DNA of 49,540 nucleotides from Chitinophagaceae bacterium (GCA_023251255.1 JAHEZD010000039.1:1-49540); one strand, 5' to 3'. Numbered from the stretch's first letter, positions 8,668 through 17,800 are shown. Numbers and translations: made by a program. Notes: a model not told the origin generated them from the letters alone.

Positions 8668-10191
8668 ATGAACAACAAGGTTATCATATTCAATCCACGA
8701 AGCGCAAAAGCAAAACATCGCTTGCCCACCACCATTTTGCAGGTAGGTGCTGCTATACATGGTAAGTGGGACTATGTTTTTGTGGACGGGAATATGGAAA
8801 ATGACCCTTGGGCAATAATTGAAAAATACCTGCTTACAGGCGAGTTCAAATATTTTGGTTCAACTGTTATGCCCGGCCCACAATTGAGGCAAGCGATACC
8901 TTTTACCAAGAAAGTCAAGGAGAAATTTCCCAGCGTTATCACTATTTGGGGCGGATATTTTGCTACGAATCAACATAAAGTGGCGCTGCAGTCTGGTTAT
9001 GTTGATTATGTAATCAATGGTATTGGTGATATTGCTTTTCCAGCTTTGTTGGATGCGTTGGACAATAATAAACCCACCATTCCCATTATCAACAATTTGA
9101 TTTTTAAAGAGGGTGATGCCATTGTTAAAACAGCCAAGACAACTTTGGTTGACCTGGATGAACTGCCCAAGCTTCCTTACGATTACCTCAATACATTTTA
9201 TCCATTAAAAAAATACTTGGGAAGGACCTATTTGGGAAAGCACACTGCCAGTTACAATTCAAGTATGGGCTGTCCATTTACCTGTTCCTTCTGTGCAGTG
9301 GTGCCAATTTTTGAAGCAAGGTGGAAAGGTAGGAATGCCCAGAATGTTTATAGTGATGTGAAGCATTTGATAGATAAATATGGTGCAGACTCCTTTGAAT
9401 TTTTTGACAATAATTTCTTTGTTTCGGAAAAAAGGACAGTGGAGTTCTCCAAGTTGATCATGAATGAGAACATTGTTTGGTGGGGCGAAGGAAGGATTGA
9501 CACCATTGATAAATATTCCGACGAATCGTTGGCCATCATGCGTAAAAGTGGTTGCAAGATGATTTTCTTCGGTGCAGAAAGCGGTAATGACTCCATCTTG
9601 AAACAGGTAGATAAGGGCGGCACCCAAACTGCTGCACAGATGCTGCGGTTTGCTGAGCGGATGAAACGTTTTGATATTATCCCTGAATATTCCTTTGTGC
9701 TTGGCTTTCCTGCCGAGACAGAAAAGCAGGTAATGGCACAAATTGATTTCGACATTGATTTTATCAAGCAGATTAAGAAGGCAAATCCCCAAACTGAAAT
9801 CATCATTTATGTGTACAGTCCTGTCCCAACAGAAGGTTCTGAAATGTACGAACAGGTAAAAGCAACAGGTTTCCGTTTTCCTGAAACATTGGACGATTGG
9901 CTAAATGAGGAATGGACAAATTTTGATTTAAGGAAAAACCCGTTAACGCCTTGGCTCACTGCTGAAATGATCGATAAGATCCAGAATTTTGAAGTGGTGT
10001 TGAATGCACGTTATCCAACCAACTCTGATATCAAGTTAAGCAGTTTCCAAAGGAAAACCATAGCCAATATTGCCAAGCTTCGGTACAACAATAATCTGTT
10101 CAAAGCGCCTTATGAACTGAAGTTCCTGCAAAGGTTTTGGCTCAAGTATAGGCAGCCTGAAATTGATGGGGCGGAAGTGGTGTATGAGTAA
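8668..10191 (+). CDS. B12-binding-domain radical SAM protein (3 of 4)
   Basis: 507 aa from the ATG at 8668. The open frame extends upstream to a TTG at 8611, but that part overlaps an intergenic repeat, and the family begins with a strand like NNKVIIFNPRSAKAK. An N-terminal cobalamin-type domain is followed by GYVDYVINGIGDIAFPALL near 115, C202, C206 and C209 (GCPFTCSFC), FFDNNFF, FFGAESGND and a long C-terminal region with YVYSPVPTEGSEMY. It is more divergent from radical SAM proteins 1 and 2 than they are from each other, and more like the convergent protein 4. Last gene of the operon; ends against a convergent minus-strand pair with an inverted repeat between them. Confidence 0.85.
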   Translation: MNNKVIIFNPRSAKAKHRLPTTILQVGAAIHGKWDYVFVDGNMENDPWAIIEKYLLTGEFKYFGSTVMPGPQLRQAIPFTKKVKEKFPSVITIWGGYFATNQHKVALQSGYVDYVINGIGDIAFPALLDALDNNKPTIPIINNLIFKEGDAIVKTAKTTLVDLDELPKLPYDYLNTFYPLKKYLGRTYLGKHTASYNSSMGCPFTCSFCAVVPIFEARWKGRNAQNVYSDVKHLIDKYGADSFEFFDNNFFVSEKRTVEFSKLIMNENIVWWGEGRIDTIDKYSDESLAIMRKSGCKMIFFGAESGNDSILKQVDKGGTQTAAQMLRFAERMKRFDIIPEYSFVLGFPAETEKQVMAQIDFDIDFIKQIKKANPQTEIIIYVYSPVPTEGSEMYEQVKATGFRFPETLDDWLNEEWTNFDLRKNPLTPWLTAEMIDKIQNFEVVLNARYPTNSDIKLSSFQRKTIANIAKLRYNNNLFKAPYELKFLQRFWLKYRQPEIDGAEVVYE

Positions 10192-10195
10192 TCGC

Positions 10196-10242
10196 CTTCG
10201 ACAGGCTTGGGCTCACATTGTTTGTCATACTGTTTGTCGAAG
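10196..10242. terminator. Inverted repeat between convergent genes (repeat-derived, possible bidirectional terminator)
   Basis: CTTCGACA at 10196-10203 pairs exactly with TGTCGAAG at 10235-10242. The left arm is part of the CTTCGACAGGCT repeat family. It sits between the stops of two convergent radical SAM genes (10191 and 10262). No U-run follows, so intrinsic termination is not certain. Confidence 0.4.
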
Positions 10243-10261
10243 TATAGACAAGCTAACGTCA

Positions 10262-11677
10262 TCATGCCATCCTTTGCCTTGGCATCAACAATTCCTTCAA
10301 CTTTTTCTCAACAGGAAATTTGTACAGCTTGTTTTCAACCCTCCATTTGGCCACTTGCTGAACTAGGTATTTTGCAGGCGTGGATTTATTATAGGCTAGT
10401 TGCTGATAGAACTTGAAACCTTCAATTTCCCTTATCTTTTTGTCGCTTATCCAATCACTTTTTTGTGTGTCCACAAAATCAAAGTCGCTCCATTCTTCCA
10501 GCGTTGCTGGGAAGCGGTAATTTTCTGCAAGTAGTTTGTCAGCAATCTTGTTGCCAGGGTAAGGCTTGTAATAAAAGATGCCCATGTTGAACGTACTGCT
10601 CATCTTTCTTAGTTCCTTCACCATGCGTAAGGTTTCGGAAATACTTTCTTCGGTTTCTCCAGGAAAGCCAACAATGATACTGAAGTTGATGGCAATGCCA
10701 TATCGGATGCATTTTTCAGCAGTTTCATAAATATGATGGAGCTTGATGTCCTTCTGTATCCAGTCAAGCATTTCTTGAGTACCAGCTTCCATGCCAATCA
10801 TCACACGTTCAAGACCGGATTTTTTGCAGAGTTCCCATACACTGTCATCCAATCTCACGCCTTGATCGGCACGCATGGTGCCGAACCAGCTAATGGGTAA
10901 TTGCCGTTTAATAAACTCTTCTGCTACGCCTTTTACACGTTTGGCATTGGTAAAGAAAGTTTCATCCTGCAAGTGAACGTGGTTGAATTTGTATTTGTTC
11001 CAAAGGATTTCAATTTCATAGCCCATACGTTCCGGATCATAACCATACCATCCCCGTTTGTACATGGTGGGGTCTGCACAGAATGCACACCTGAACCTGC
11101 ATCCTTGAGAGGAAATATAATCCAGTTGTTTTCTGCCACTCAGTTTCATATAGCCTTCTACATCTATCAGGTCATAATTGAAAGCAGGAAAATTGTTCAG
11201 GTCCTGCATATGGCGTTCCTCATTCATTACCACAATGCCATTTTCTTTGTAAGCAATGCCTTGTAAACCCTTTAGCGATTCTTTGTTGATGAACCTTTCC
11301 AGTAGTTCCGCAAAGCTTACTTCACCCTGGCCCTTTACCACCACATCCACACTGGTTTCTTCCAATGTTTGATGGGGAAATAACGAAGGGTGCCATCCGC
11401 CCCAAACAATCGGTACCAATGGAAATTGCTTTTTTACTGCCCTTGAAATTTTCAGGGCATCCTTTATTGGCCCACCTGTTAAAACAGTTGTAGCAAAACA
11501 TAAAGTACCCTGTTCAAGTGCTGCACTTATTTTAAGCATTGGTTCTTTTTCCAAGCGGCCATCAATGATGATCACATTGTACTTGGTTGCATCTAGGTAA
11601 CTGCCAATAGCAATCAGTGCCAGTGGCATGGTATAGAAAACTGCGTAAGGATTGTAAAGTACAACTGTATGCTTCAT
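10262..11677 (-). CDS. B12-binding-domain radical SAM protein (4 of 4)
   Basis: 471 aa. Starts KHTVVLYNPYAVFYTMPLALIAIG-like (cobalamin-type domain), with SVDVVVKGQGEVSFAELL near 110. Radical SAM cluster cysteines are C193, C197 and C200 (GCRFRCAFC), followed by LQDETFF and GMEAGTQ. Its C-terminal features (WSDFDFVDTQKSDW, then a Phe-rich helix) parallel those of the third radical SAM protein, suggesting an anciently duplicated pair. Encoded 7 bp downstream of a sulfotransferase gene on the minus strand, so probably co-transcribed with it and convergent with the main radical SAM operon. Chemistry unknown. Confidence 0.85.
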   Translation of the reverse strand: MKHTVVLYNPYAVFYTMPLALIAIGSYLDATKYNVIIIDGRLEKEPMLKISAALEQGTLCFATTVLTGGPIKDALKISRAVKKQFPLVPIVWGGWHPSLFPHQTLEETSVDVVVKGQGEVSFAELLERFINKESLKGLQGIAYKENGIVVMNEERHMQDLNNFPAFNYDLIDVEGYMKLSGRKQLDYISSQGCRFRCAFCADPTMYKRGWYGYDPERMGYEIEILWNKYKFNHVHLQDETFFTNAKRVKGVAEEFIKRQLPISWFGTMRADQGVRLDDSVWELCKKSGLERVMIGMEAGTQEMLDWIQKDIKLHHIYETAEKCIRYGIAINFSIIVGFPGETEESISETLRMVKELRKMSSTFNMGIFYYKPYPGNKIADKLLAENYRFPATLEEWSDFDFVDTQKSDWISDKKIREIEGFKFYQQLAYNKSTPAKYLVQQVAKWRVENKLYKFPVEKKLKELLMPRQRMA

Positions 11678-11684
11678 TGTTTCA

Positions 11685-12875
11685 TTAGTGGTTGCTGGAA
11701 GCCGTTCTTTTTATTTTGTTGAAAACCCTTGTAACAAAGGTTTCTGCTATAAGTGTTTGCTTACGCAATATACCAATTGGTGGCAAGTGATAGCCAAAAG
11801 GTCCAGTCAATTTATAGAGGCTTGCAGACAAAAGTTCAAGATCTTTTTGGGTTAGTTTGTCTTCTTGCCTATGTTCTTTGGCATTCATTATTTTTCCAAG
11901 CGTGCCTTTTTGTTTGAAAGAACTGTTCGAATCTGCCAACTGCCCAACAACTGTTGGTGTTAATAAGCAAGGTAAATAGGCTATTTCAAGGAATGCGGCT
12001 ATTTGCAATGTCACTGAGTCTGGATCTTTACAAAGGTCTTCATAGCGTATAACCAAATGTTGCTTATTTCTTTTAATCACTTCTTTGTTTGCGACAGTAA
12101 AAGAGATTTTTAAATTCTTTATTAAACCCTGTGAACTAATACTCGATATAGGTTCATAAGGTTTTAATGATCTAAGTACATCAATTGGATTGCGTATTAC
12201 ATGAATGACTTTGGCTTTGGGGAAATCATTCCATAACCTTTTTAGGTACTGTTCGTTTCTAGGAGTTTTTTCTGCCCAATAAATTTGTTTCACATCGCTG
12301 TTCATTTTGTTTTGTACTGTCGCAAAAGCCAACTGCAAAACAAGGAATGGCCATTGCTTATTTTTCTCGCTAAGCTTTGCTTCAACAATATCCCACCAAG
12401 TAATGAAAGCCCTTGTAAAATCTATATATGGCGAATGTGTCAAACTGCTTTTTCCCAACAACCAATAAGGCTGCACATGCATGGACATAACCAAACGCCA
12501 GAGCCATTCCCTACACAGGAATTCTGCTCTTCCCTCTATTGGTAAAGCCAATATTTGCTTCTCTTGATTGGTAATATATGTTCCCTCAGATGGAAGCACT
12601 GAAAGCTGCGGATGTGCATCCAGCAGGTTCCTCAGCAATGTTGTGCCGCTTCTTTCGGAGCCACAAACAAATATTGCACGTTCAGTAAACTGCAGGGCGT
12701 TTTCAATTTGTTCTTCGGTAAAGGATAATTTGCCTGATTGCCTTGCTGTTTCCCAAATGGTACCTGACCATTTACTGCCTGCTTCAATTAATGATTTAGA
12801 CGTTGGGCCCTGCTGTTGCCTAAAGGGCAGCAGGTTATCGAACGCCCTCTCCAGTTCCAATATCCTTGCAAGCAT
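11685..12875 (-). CDS. Sulfotransferase family protein
   Basis: 396 aa. The PAPS-binding 5'-phosphosulfate loop is CGSERSGTTLLRNLLDAHPQ near residues 70-90, and the 3'-phosphate-binding segment is VIHVIRNPIDVLRSL near 225, followed by RYEDLCKDP near 275. These are the standard sulfotransferase motifs, so it is expected to move a sulfonate from PAPS to a hydroxyl or amine on a glycan, lipid or small molecule. The upstream gene in a two-gene unit with radical SAM protein 4. With glycosyltransferases and methyltransferases nearby, the neighbourhood looks like a pathway for a decorated glycan or lipid (inference). Confidence 0.8.
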   Translation of the reverse strand: MLARILELERAFDNLLPFRQQQGPTSKSLIEAGSKWSGTIWETARQSGKLSFTEEQIENALQFTERAIFVCGSERSGTTLLRNLLDAHPQLSVLPSEGTYITNQEKQILALPIEGRAEFLCREWLWRLVMSMHVQPYWLLGKSSLTHSPYIDFTRAFITWWDIVEAKLSEKNKQWPFLVLQLAFATVQNKMNSDVKQIYWAEKTPRNEQYLKRLWNDFPKAKVIHVIRNPIDVLRSLKPYEPISSISSQGLIKNLKISFTVANKEVIKRNKQHLVIRYEDLCKDPDSVTLQIAAFLEIAYLPCLLTPTVVGQLADSNSSFKQKGTLGKIMNAKEHRQEDKLTQKDLELLSASLYKLTGPFGYHLPPIGILRKQTLIAETFVTRVFNKIKRTASSNH

Positions 12876-13075
12876 CAGTCTATTTATTTAAAGCCTGTAA
12901 GATAGATAAAGTTTGTTTTTATTGCTAACGAACAGTTGACCAAAAAAGCTTCTCCCGACCATCTCGGAGATGACCGAAGACATGCTTGTATTATATCGTT
13001 ATTCAAAAATTGTTTCTTCAAGACATAATTTTCATCCACGTAACTCGTGGTTGAAACTTTACCTACATTTAGAGC

Positions 13076-14494
13076 ATGAACAGAAAGGATTTCCTCAAGC
13101 AAACATCCTTGGCAGCAGCAAGCGTCATGCTTTCAAAATATGCAGTTGCAGGGGCAGAAACTCCATTCCCAATAGTTCGGGTTGCAGAAGCAAAACGTAA
13201 GTTCAGAAGTGCGGCCGTGGAGCGCGTTATTGCAGAAGTCAAAAATAAGATTGGCAATAAGGAAATTGCTTGGATGTTTGAAAACTGTTTCCCCAATACA
13301 CTGGATACAACGGTTGATTTTGAAATGATGGACGGCAGGCCGGATACCTATGTAATTACTGGCGATATTGATGCCATGTGGCTGCGGGATTCATCGGCAC
13401 AGGTTTGGCCATACCTACCCCTGTGCAAGGAAGACAAGGAACTGCAGCAGTTGATTAAAGGTGTCATCAACCGTCAGGTCAAATGTATTTTATTGGACCC
13501 TTATGCCAATGCTTTTTACAAGGACCCAACAAAGGTCAGCGAATGGAAAAATGACCTGACTGAAATGAAGCCGGGTATCCATGAGCGGAAATGGGAGATT
13601 GACAGCCTTTGTTATCCCATACGTTTAAGTTATGGTTACTGGAAAGAAACAGGAGACTGGACAGTCTTCAGTGATCAATGGATAAAAGCAGTGCAGCTCA
13701 TCCTGCAAACGTTCAAGGAACAGCAAAGACTGGAAACGAAGGGGCCATACCATTTTCAACGGACAACAGCATGGGCTACAGATGGTGTGCCATTAGGTGG
13801 ATACGGCTATCCAGTAAAACCCAATGGGTTAATCTGTTCCATGTTCAGGCCAAGCGATGATGCCACTGTTTTTCCTTATTTGGTGCCAAGTAATTTATTT
13901 GCAGCTCAAAGCCTTTTACAGTTGGACGATATATTCAGGTATGTCAAGCATGATATAAAGACCGGGAATGAGATAATGAAACTATACGATAAAATAGCTG
14001 CTAGAATCAAGGATACCTGCATCATTAAACATCCAAATTTTGGGGAGCTACTGGCTTATGAGGTAAATGGTTTTGGTAGCCACCATTTCATGGATGACGC
14101 CAATGTTCCCTCTTTGCTTTCCTTGCCTTATCTCAACTGCCTGAAGCCCGAAAAGGAAATTTACGTCAATACTAAAAAGTTCGTTCTTTCGGAAAACAAT
14201 CCGTTCTTTTTTAAAGGCAAGGCTGCTGAGGGTATTGGCGGCCCACATTGTGGCATGGACATGATCTGGCCAATGGGCATCATCATGCGTGGGCTTACCA
14301 GTACTGATGACAAGGAAATAAAACTATGTTTGGACATGCTGCAAAAAACACATGCTGGCACAGGCTTTATGCATGAAAGTTTCCATAAGGATGATCCCAC
14401 TAATTATACACGTAAATGGTTTGCATGGGCCAATACTTTGTTTGGGGAATTCGTTTGGAAAACCTTCAGGGAAAAGCCGCATTTACTGAACTAG
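13076..14494 (+). CDS. Glycoside hydrolase family 125 (exo-alpha-1,6-mannosidase-like), exported
   Basis: 472 aa. The N-terminus NRKDFLKQTSLAAASVML resembles a twin-arginine signal with Arg-Lys in place of Arg-Arg, ending near AVAGAE, so export is likely. GH125 hallmarks are MWLRDSSAQVWPYL near 100, FRPSDD with D261/D262 (expected general acid region), HHFMDDANVPSLL near 340 and FMHESF with E434 (expected general base). Family members remove terminal non-reducing alpha-mannose, usually alpha-1,6, by an inverting mechanism. Next gene (SGNH hydrolase) starts 34 bp downstream, so a deacylating plus demannosylating pair is plausible. Upstream 200 bp separate it from the divergent sulfotransferase gene. 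Confidence 0.85.
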   Translation: MNRKDFLKQTSLAAASVMLSKYAVAGAETPFPIVRVAEAKRKFRSAAVERVIAEVKNKIGNKEIAWMFENCFPNTLDTTVDFEMMDGRPDTYVITGDIDAMWLRDSSAQVWPYLPLCKEDKELQQLIKGVINRQVKCILLDPYANAFYKDPTKVSEWKNDLTEMKPGIHERKWEIDSLCYPIRLSYGYWKETGDWTVFSDQWIKAVQLILQTFKEQQRLETKGPYHFQRTTAWATDGVPLGGYGYPVKPNGLICSMFRPSDDATVFPYLVPSNLFAAQSLLQLDDIFRYVKHDIKTGNEIMKLYDKIAARIKDTCIIKHPNFGELLAYEVNGFGSHHFMDDANVPSLLSLPYLNCLKPEKEIYVNTKKFVLSENNPFFFKGKAAEGIGGPHCGMDMIWPMGIIMRGLTSTDDKEIKLCLDMLQKTHAGTGFMHESFHKDDPTNYTRKWFAWANTLFGEFVWKTFREKPHLLN

Positions 14495-14528
14495 CTAATG
14501 ACAATTGGGTTGTTAAGGGAAATCAATT

Positions 14529-15218
14529 ATGGATATAATTACACAGCTACTATTATTATGCGTGTTTGTTGCATTACTGATCATGTTATCTTATATGAAG
14601 ACCGGGAAGAAGAAAAAGGTCATTTTCTTTGGTGATTCAATTACTGATCAAGGCACTTCGAGAGGTGGGTACATTGGTCAAATAGAAGCTATTGTGAAAA
14701 GCGATGTGGCCAATGTGGATTATCAATTGGTGGGTGCCGGCATTGGTGGGAATACGGTGACCGATTTGCGCTTTCGCTTGGACCGGGACGTGTTGAGCAA
14801 GGAACCCTATATTACAGTTGTTTATATTGGCATAAACGATGTTTGGCATAACCCAAATGCCGGGGATGAAAAATATATAGCAAGTTTTGAAGAGAGCTAC
14901 CGGCATATTATTCGTGAGTTGTTAAGGCATGGCAGCAGGATTATTTTATGTACGCCCACAGTAATTGGCGAGCAAATAAGCGGATATAATGGACAGGATA
15001 GGGACCTGGACCTATATGCTGCCATTGTTCGCAAACTCTCGCTCGAATACAGTTTGCGTTTGGTTGATTTAAGAAAGGCATTTATGGATTATTATGCAGA
15101 AGCCAATCACGAAAATCTATCTTCTGGTATTCTGACTACCGATGGTGTCCATTTAAACAATCAAGGGAATACAGTAGTAGCCGATGCCATCTGGACTGTG
15201 TTAAAGCAAATACAATAA
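14529..15218 (+). CDS. SGNH/GDSL-type hydrolase, membrane anchored
   Basis: 229 aa. An N-terminal hydrophobic segment (about residues 3-22, LLLLCVFVALLIML) followed by KTGKKKK is a probable membrane anchor. SGNH blocks in order: block I FFGDSITDQG (nucleophile Ser), block II GAGIGGNTVTDL (Gly), block III YIGINDVWHNP (Asn), block V TTDGVHLNNQG (Asp and His). Such enzymes are esterases or lipases, often deacetylating polysaccharides. It follows the GH125 gene closely, which supports a polysaccharide or glycoconjugate substrate. Length and motif order are normal. Confidence 0.85.
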   Translation: MDIITQLLLLCVFVALLIMLSYMKTGKKKKVIFFGDSITDQGTSRGGYIGQIEAIVKSDVANVDYQLVGAGIGGNTVTDLRFRLDRDVLSKEPYITVVYIGINDVWHNPNAGDEKYIASFEESYRHIIRELLRHGSRIILCTPTVIGEQISGYNGQDRDLDLYAAIVRKLSLEYSLRLVDLRKAFMDYYAEANHENLSSGILTTDGVHLNNQGNTVVADAIWTVLKQIQ

Positions 15219-15650
15219 CAGGCAGCGCTCAGGTTGATTGTTGGCCCTATCTTGTCATAGTGAGGACCCTCATAGGAGCCATTTAACATTTTCTATACAT
15301 TATTGATTTCTCCAGCCACTTATTCACACAGTGCCGCTGTATGTAAGTACCCCCTTTTTAATTGCGGCTATGTTTATCAACGCATTGAAAAACCTGCCTT
15401 TTGCACCTATAATTGATTAAGGATGCCAATTATTGCAGTCATCACAAAACATGCATTGGAAACCGTGCATTGAAAATGCGACAAATAAAATGAGACAATT
15501 TAAATTGTCTCAAAAAAATTGTCTCAAAAATTGGACAAAAAAAATGAGACAATTTAAAATGTCACAAAAAAAATGTCTCATTTTTTTGGCAGTGGAAAAA
15601 ATGCATATTAAATAAACGGGTGCTTTAGGTAATTCAATTAGTAGAAGGCA
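15219..15650. other. Intergenic region, 432 bp
   Basis: No convincing gene. It contains the AT-rich palindromic repeat patch at 15487-15587. A 60-codon frame at 15433-15615 only reads through that repeat. The remainder shows no recognisable promoter or RNA. Confidence 0.6.
15487..15587. repeat. Palindromic GTCTC/GAGAC tandem repeat patch
   Basis: Two copies of a unit starting AAAATGAGACAATTTAAA occur at 15487 and 15541 (54-bp period). The first copy contains the perfect palindrome GAGACAATTTAAATTGTCTC. The second ends in an exact 14-bp inverted repeat, A7-TGAGACA at 15538-15551 against TGTCTCA-T7 at 15574-15587, which could act as a terminator on either strand. A related patch lies at 42725-42825. 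Confidence 0.8.
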
Positions 15651-16295
15651 TTACCCCACAACCAATTTTTTTAGCAGGACTGAAATTTCGCCTGCCTTGT
15701 CCATCACCATCAAATGCTCGCCTCCTTCAATGGTGTGATCGGGTTTTACATAACGGTAGGGTAGCAGCTTATCGGCTGTGCCGTGTATATGGGTAATATT
15801 GGTAGGTGCGGTTTTGTTTTGCCAATGCAAAATGGCTCCAATGGCCCATTTGGTGAATACAGGGTCACTATCCTGTATCAATTGCTGCCTTATTTTTCTT
15901 TGCTCCGTTCCTTTTACACCAAGGAACCAACTGAAGGTCTGGTTGAACTTCTTATTGAAACTGCCCGAGGTCCATTTGTAAACAGGGAGGATTTTGCCAA
16001 GTTTCAATAAAGTTGGAAACTCTGTGGGCAGTTTATTACTGGAAATGATGATGCCCCTGATGTTGGGATTTGCTTTGGCCATTTCGGTGGTGAGCATCCC
16101 CCCAAATGATAAACCGACAATTACTGGGTCCTTTTCGGGAATTTGTTGGTACATCCTTAAGGCATATTGTTCTAAAGTCTCTTTTGGTAAAGCATCTAGC
16201 CAATCAATGAAAATGGGGTTGCAAAAAGAGAGGTCCAAAAAACTGAAAGCCCTCCTGTCTGCACCCAGCCCTGAAATGAAGTAAACATTTTGCAT
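15651..16295 (-). CDS. Alpha/beta hydrolase (small, esterase-like)
   Basis: 214 aa from the ATG at 16295 (an upstream in-frame TTG at 16301 falls inside the tyrS terminator and is rejected). Begins with a strand and the oxyanion-type loop ISGLGADRRAF. The nucleophile elbow is GLSFGG near residue 64, with an acid/His region THIHGTADKLLP and EGGEHLMVMDKAGEIS near the end (catalytic His in GGEH). Sequence suggests a soluble serine hydrolase, substrate unknown. Lies 35 bp downstream of tyrS on the same strand but behind a good terminator, so its expression is probably partly independent. Confidence 0.75.
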   Translation of the reverse strand: MQNVYFISGLGADRRAFSFLDLSFCNPIFIDWLDALPKETLEQYALRMYQQIPEKDPVIVGLSFGGMLTTEMAKANPNIRGIIISSNKLPTEFPTLLKLGKILPVYKWTSGSFNKKFNQTFSWFLGVKGTEQRKIRQQLIQDSDPVFTKWAIGAILHWQNKTAPTNITHIHGTADKLLPYRYVKPDHTIEGGEHLMVMDKAGEISVLLKKLVVG

Positions 16296-16299
16296 AAAC

Positions 16300-16327
16300 A
16301 AAAAAGCACCGCTTATTGCAGTGCTTT
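16300..16327 (-). terminator. Rho-independent terminator of tyrS
   Basis: On the minus strand AAAGCAC (from 16327-16321) pairs with GTGCTTT (16309-16303) around an 11-nt loop, followed by a run of T. It begins 3 bases after the tyrS stop. Confidence 0.75.
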
Positions 16328-16330
16328 ATA

Positions 16331-17608
16331 TCATATAGCCTGAATGAGGTAATAATTTTTTTTGCCCTTCTGTGCCAGCAGGTACTTCCCATGAAGGAGC
16401 AAACTGCTGTTAACTGGCATGAGCAGGTTATCAACTTTGTTCCTGTTGATACTTACACCGCCTCCCTGCACCATTTTCCTTGCTTCGCCCTTACTGGAAA
16501 AGATATTGGTTTCTGCAAGAAAGGAAACCACGTCAATGCCTGCATCCAGTTTATCCCTTTCAAAATCTATTTTGAGTACACCATCCATGTTTTCCAGATC
16601 TTCCACGCTTAAGCTTTCTGCTGGGGCATTTGTATTGGCAAATAATTTTTCCGTTGTTTCAACAGCCTTGTTGTATTCATCCTCACCATGAACAAAAATG
16701 GTCACCTCTTTGGCCAATGTTTTCTGCAAAGTTCTCGATGCAGGATTCAAGCTATGTTCTGCAATTAGGCCATCAATGGATTCCTTGTTCAAAAAAGTAA
16801 AAATAGGAACCCATTTTTCCGCATCCGCATCACTGGCATTCAGCCAGAATTGGTAAAACTGGTAAGGAGTCGTCCTATTTGTATCCAACCAAACATTCCC
16901 ACTTTCTGTTTTGCCAAACTTCCCACCATCTGCCTTGGTAATCAATGGGCAGGTAAACACAAAAGCTTCACCCGCACACTTCCTTCTAATTAGTTCAGTA
17001 CCTGTGGTCATGTTGCCCCATTGGTCGCTTCCCCCAAATTGCAGCTTGCAGTTGAGGTTATTGTACAACCAATAAAAGTCATAACCCTGCATCAATTGGT
17101 AAGCAAATTCCGTATAGCTGATGCCCGTATCACCTTCAATTCTTTTCTTCACGCTGTCCTTTGCCATCATGTAGTTCACCGTGATATGCTTCCCCGTATC
17201 CCTCAAAAAATCAATAAATGAAATGGTTTTGAACCAATCGTAGTTATTGGTCATCAGGGCTGCATTGGGTTTGCTGGCATCAAAATCAAGGAACTGCTCC
17301 AATTGGCGCTTTATCCCAGCTATGTTTTTGTTCAGTGTCTCTTCGTCCAGCAGGTTCCTTTCGGCACTTTTTCCACTTGGATCACCCACCATTCCTGTGG
17401 CCCCACCCACCAATGCTACAGGTTTGTGGCCGGCTTTCTGCATGTGTACCAATAAAATAATGGGTACAAGGCTTCCAATATGCAGGCTATCGGCGGTTGG
17501 GTCAAAACCAACATAACCAGTGGTCATTTCTTTTAGCAATTGTTCTTCGGTGCCCGGCATAATGTCTGCAATCATGCCCCTCCAACGTAATTCTTCAATT
17601 AAATTCAT
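16331..17608 (-). CDS. tyrS: Tyrosine--tRNA ligase
   Basis: 425 aa from the ATG at 17608 (NLIEELRWRG), the typical bacterial length. The open frame continues upstream by 29 codons, but that extension would include the promoter and resembles no TyrS N-terminus. Class I synthetase motifs are visible: HIGH variant HIGS in TADSLHIGSLVPI near residue 50 and KMSKS variant KFGKTES near 235. The C-terminal S4 RNA-binding domain occupies the last 70 residues (FSSKGEARKMVQGGGVSINRNKV). Charges tRNA-Tyr with tyrosine in the cytoplasm. A TATTTTTG -7-like box lies just upstream and a strong terminator downstream. Confidence 0.95.
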   Translation of the reverse strand: MNLIEELRWRGMIADIMPGTEEQLLKEMTTGYVGFDPTADSLHIGSLVPIILLVHMQKAGHKPVALVGGATGMVGDPSGKSAERNLLDEETLNKNIAGIKRQLEQFLDFDASKPNAALMTNNYDWFKTISFIDFLRDTGKHITVNYMMAKDSVKKRIEGDTGISYTEFAYQLMQGYDFYWLYNNLNCKLQFGGSDQWGNMTTGTELIRRKCAGEAFVFTCPLITKADGGKFGKTESGNVWLDTNRTTPYQFYQFWLNASDADAEKWVPIFTFLNKESIDGLIAEHSLNPASRTLQKTLAKEVTIFVHGEDEYNKAVETTEKLFANTNAPAESLSVEDLENMDGVLKIDFERDKLDAGIDVVSFLAETNIFSSKGEARKMVQGGGVSINRNKVDNLLMPVNSSLLLHGKYLLAQKGKKNYYLIQAI

Positions 17609-17627
17609 CTGTTTTTTACTATTTGGG

Positions 17628-17635
17628 CAAAAATA
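17628..17635 (-). promoter_or_regulatory. Candidate -7 box of tyrS
   Basis: TATTTTTG on the minus strand matches the Bacteroidota TAnnTTTG consensus about 20 bp upstream of the ATG at 17608. No convincing TTG -33 element is present at the right spacing. Confidence 0.35.
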
Positions 17636-17800
17636 ACGTAACTGGAAACAGTTTTTTATGGCAATAAGCGCCAGGGAATAATTTATGGGGAACAATTTCG
17701 TTTAGCAGTCGATAGTTTTAATGGTGCCGGCAGCATTAAAATTTGGTTACTAGGCAACTAAAAACAGTGCAAAGAGGTCTGATAGTTATTGTTTTATAAC

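Noticed and set aside
15433-15615. 60-aa open frame
   Set aside because: It is a read-through of the 54-bp palindromic repeat (peptide KMRQFK...CL twice); no start context or homology.
16296-16301. Upstream TTG start of the alpha/beta hydrolase
   Set aside because: Lies in the tyrS terminator T-run; the ATG at 16295 is adequate.
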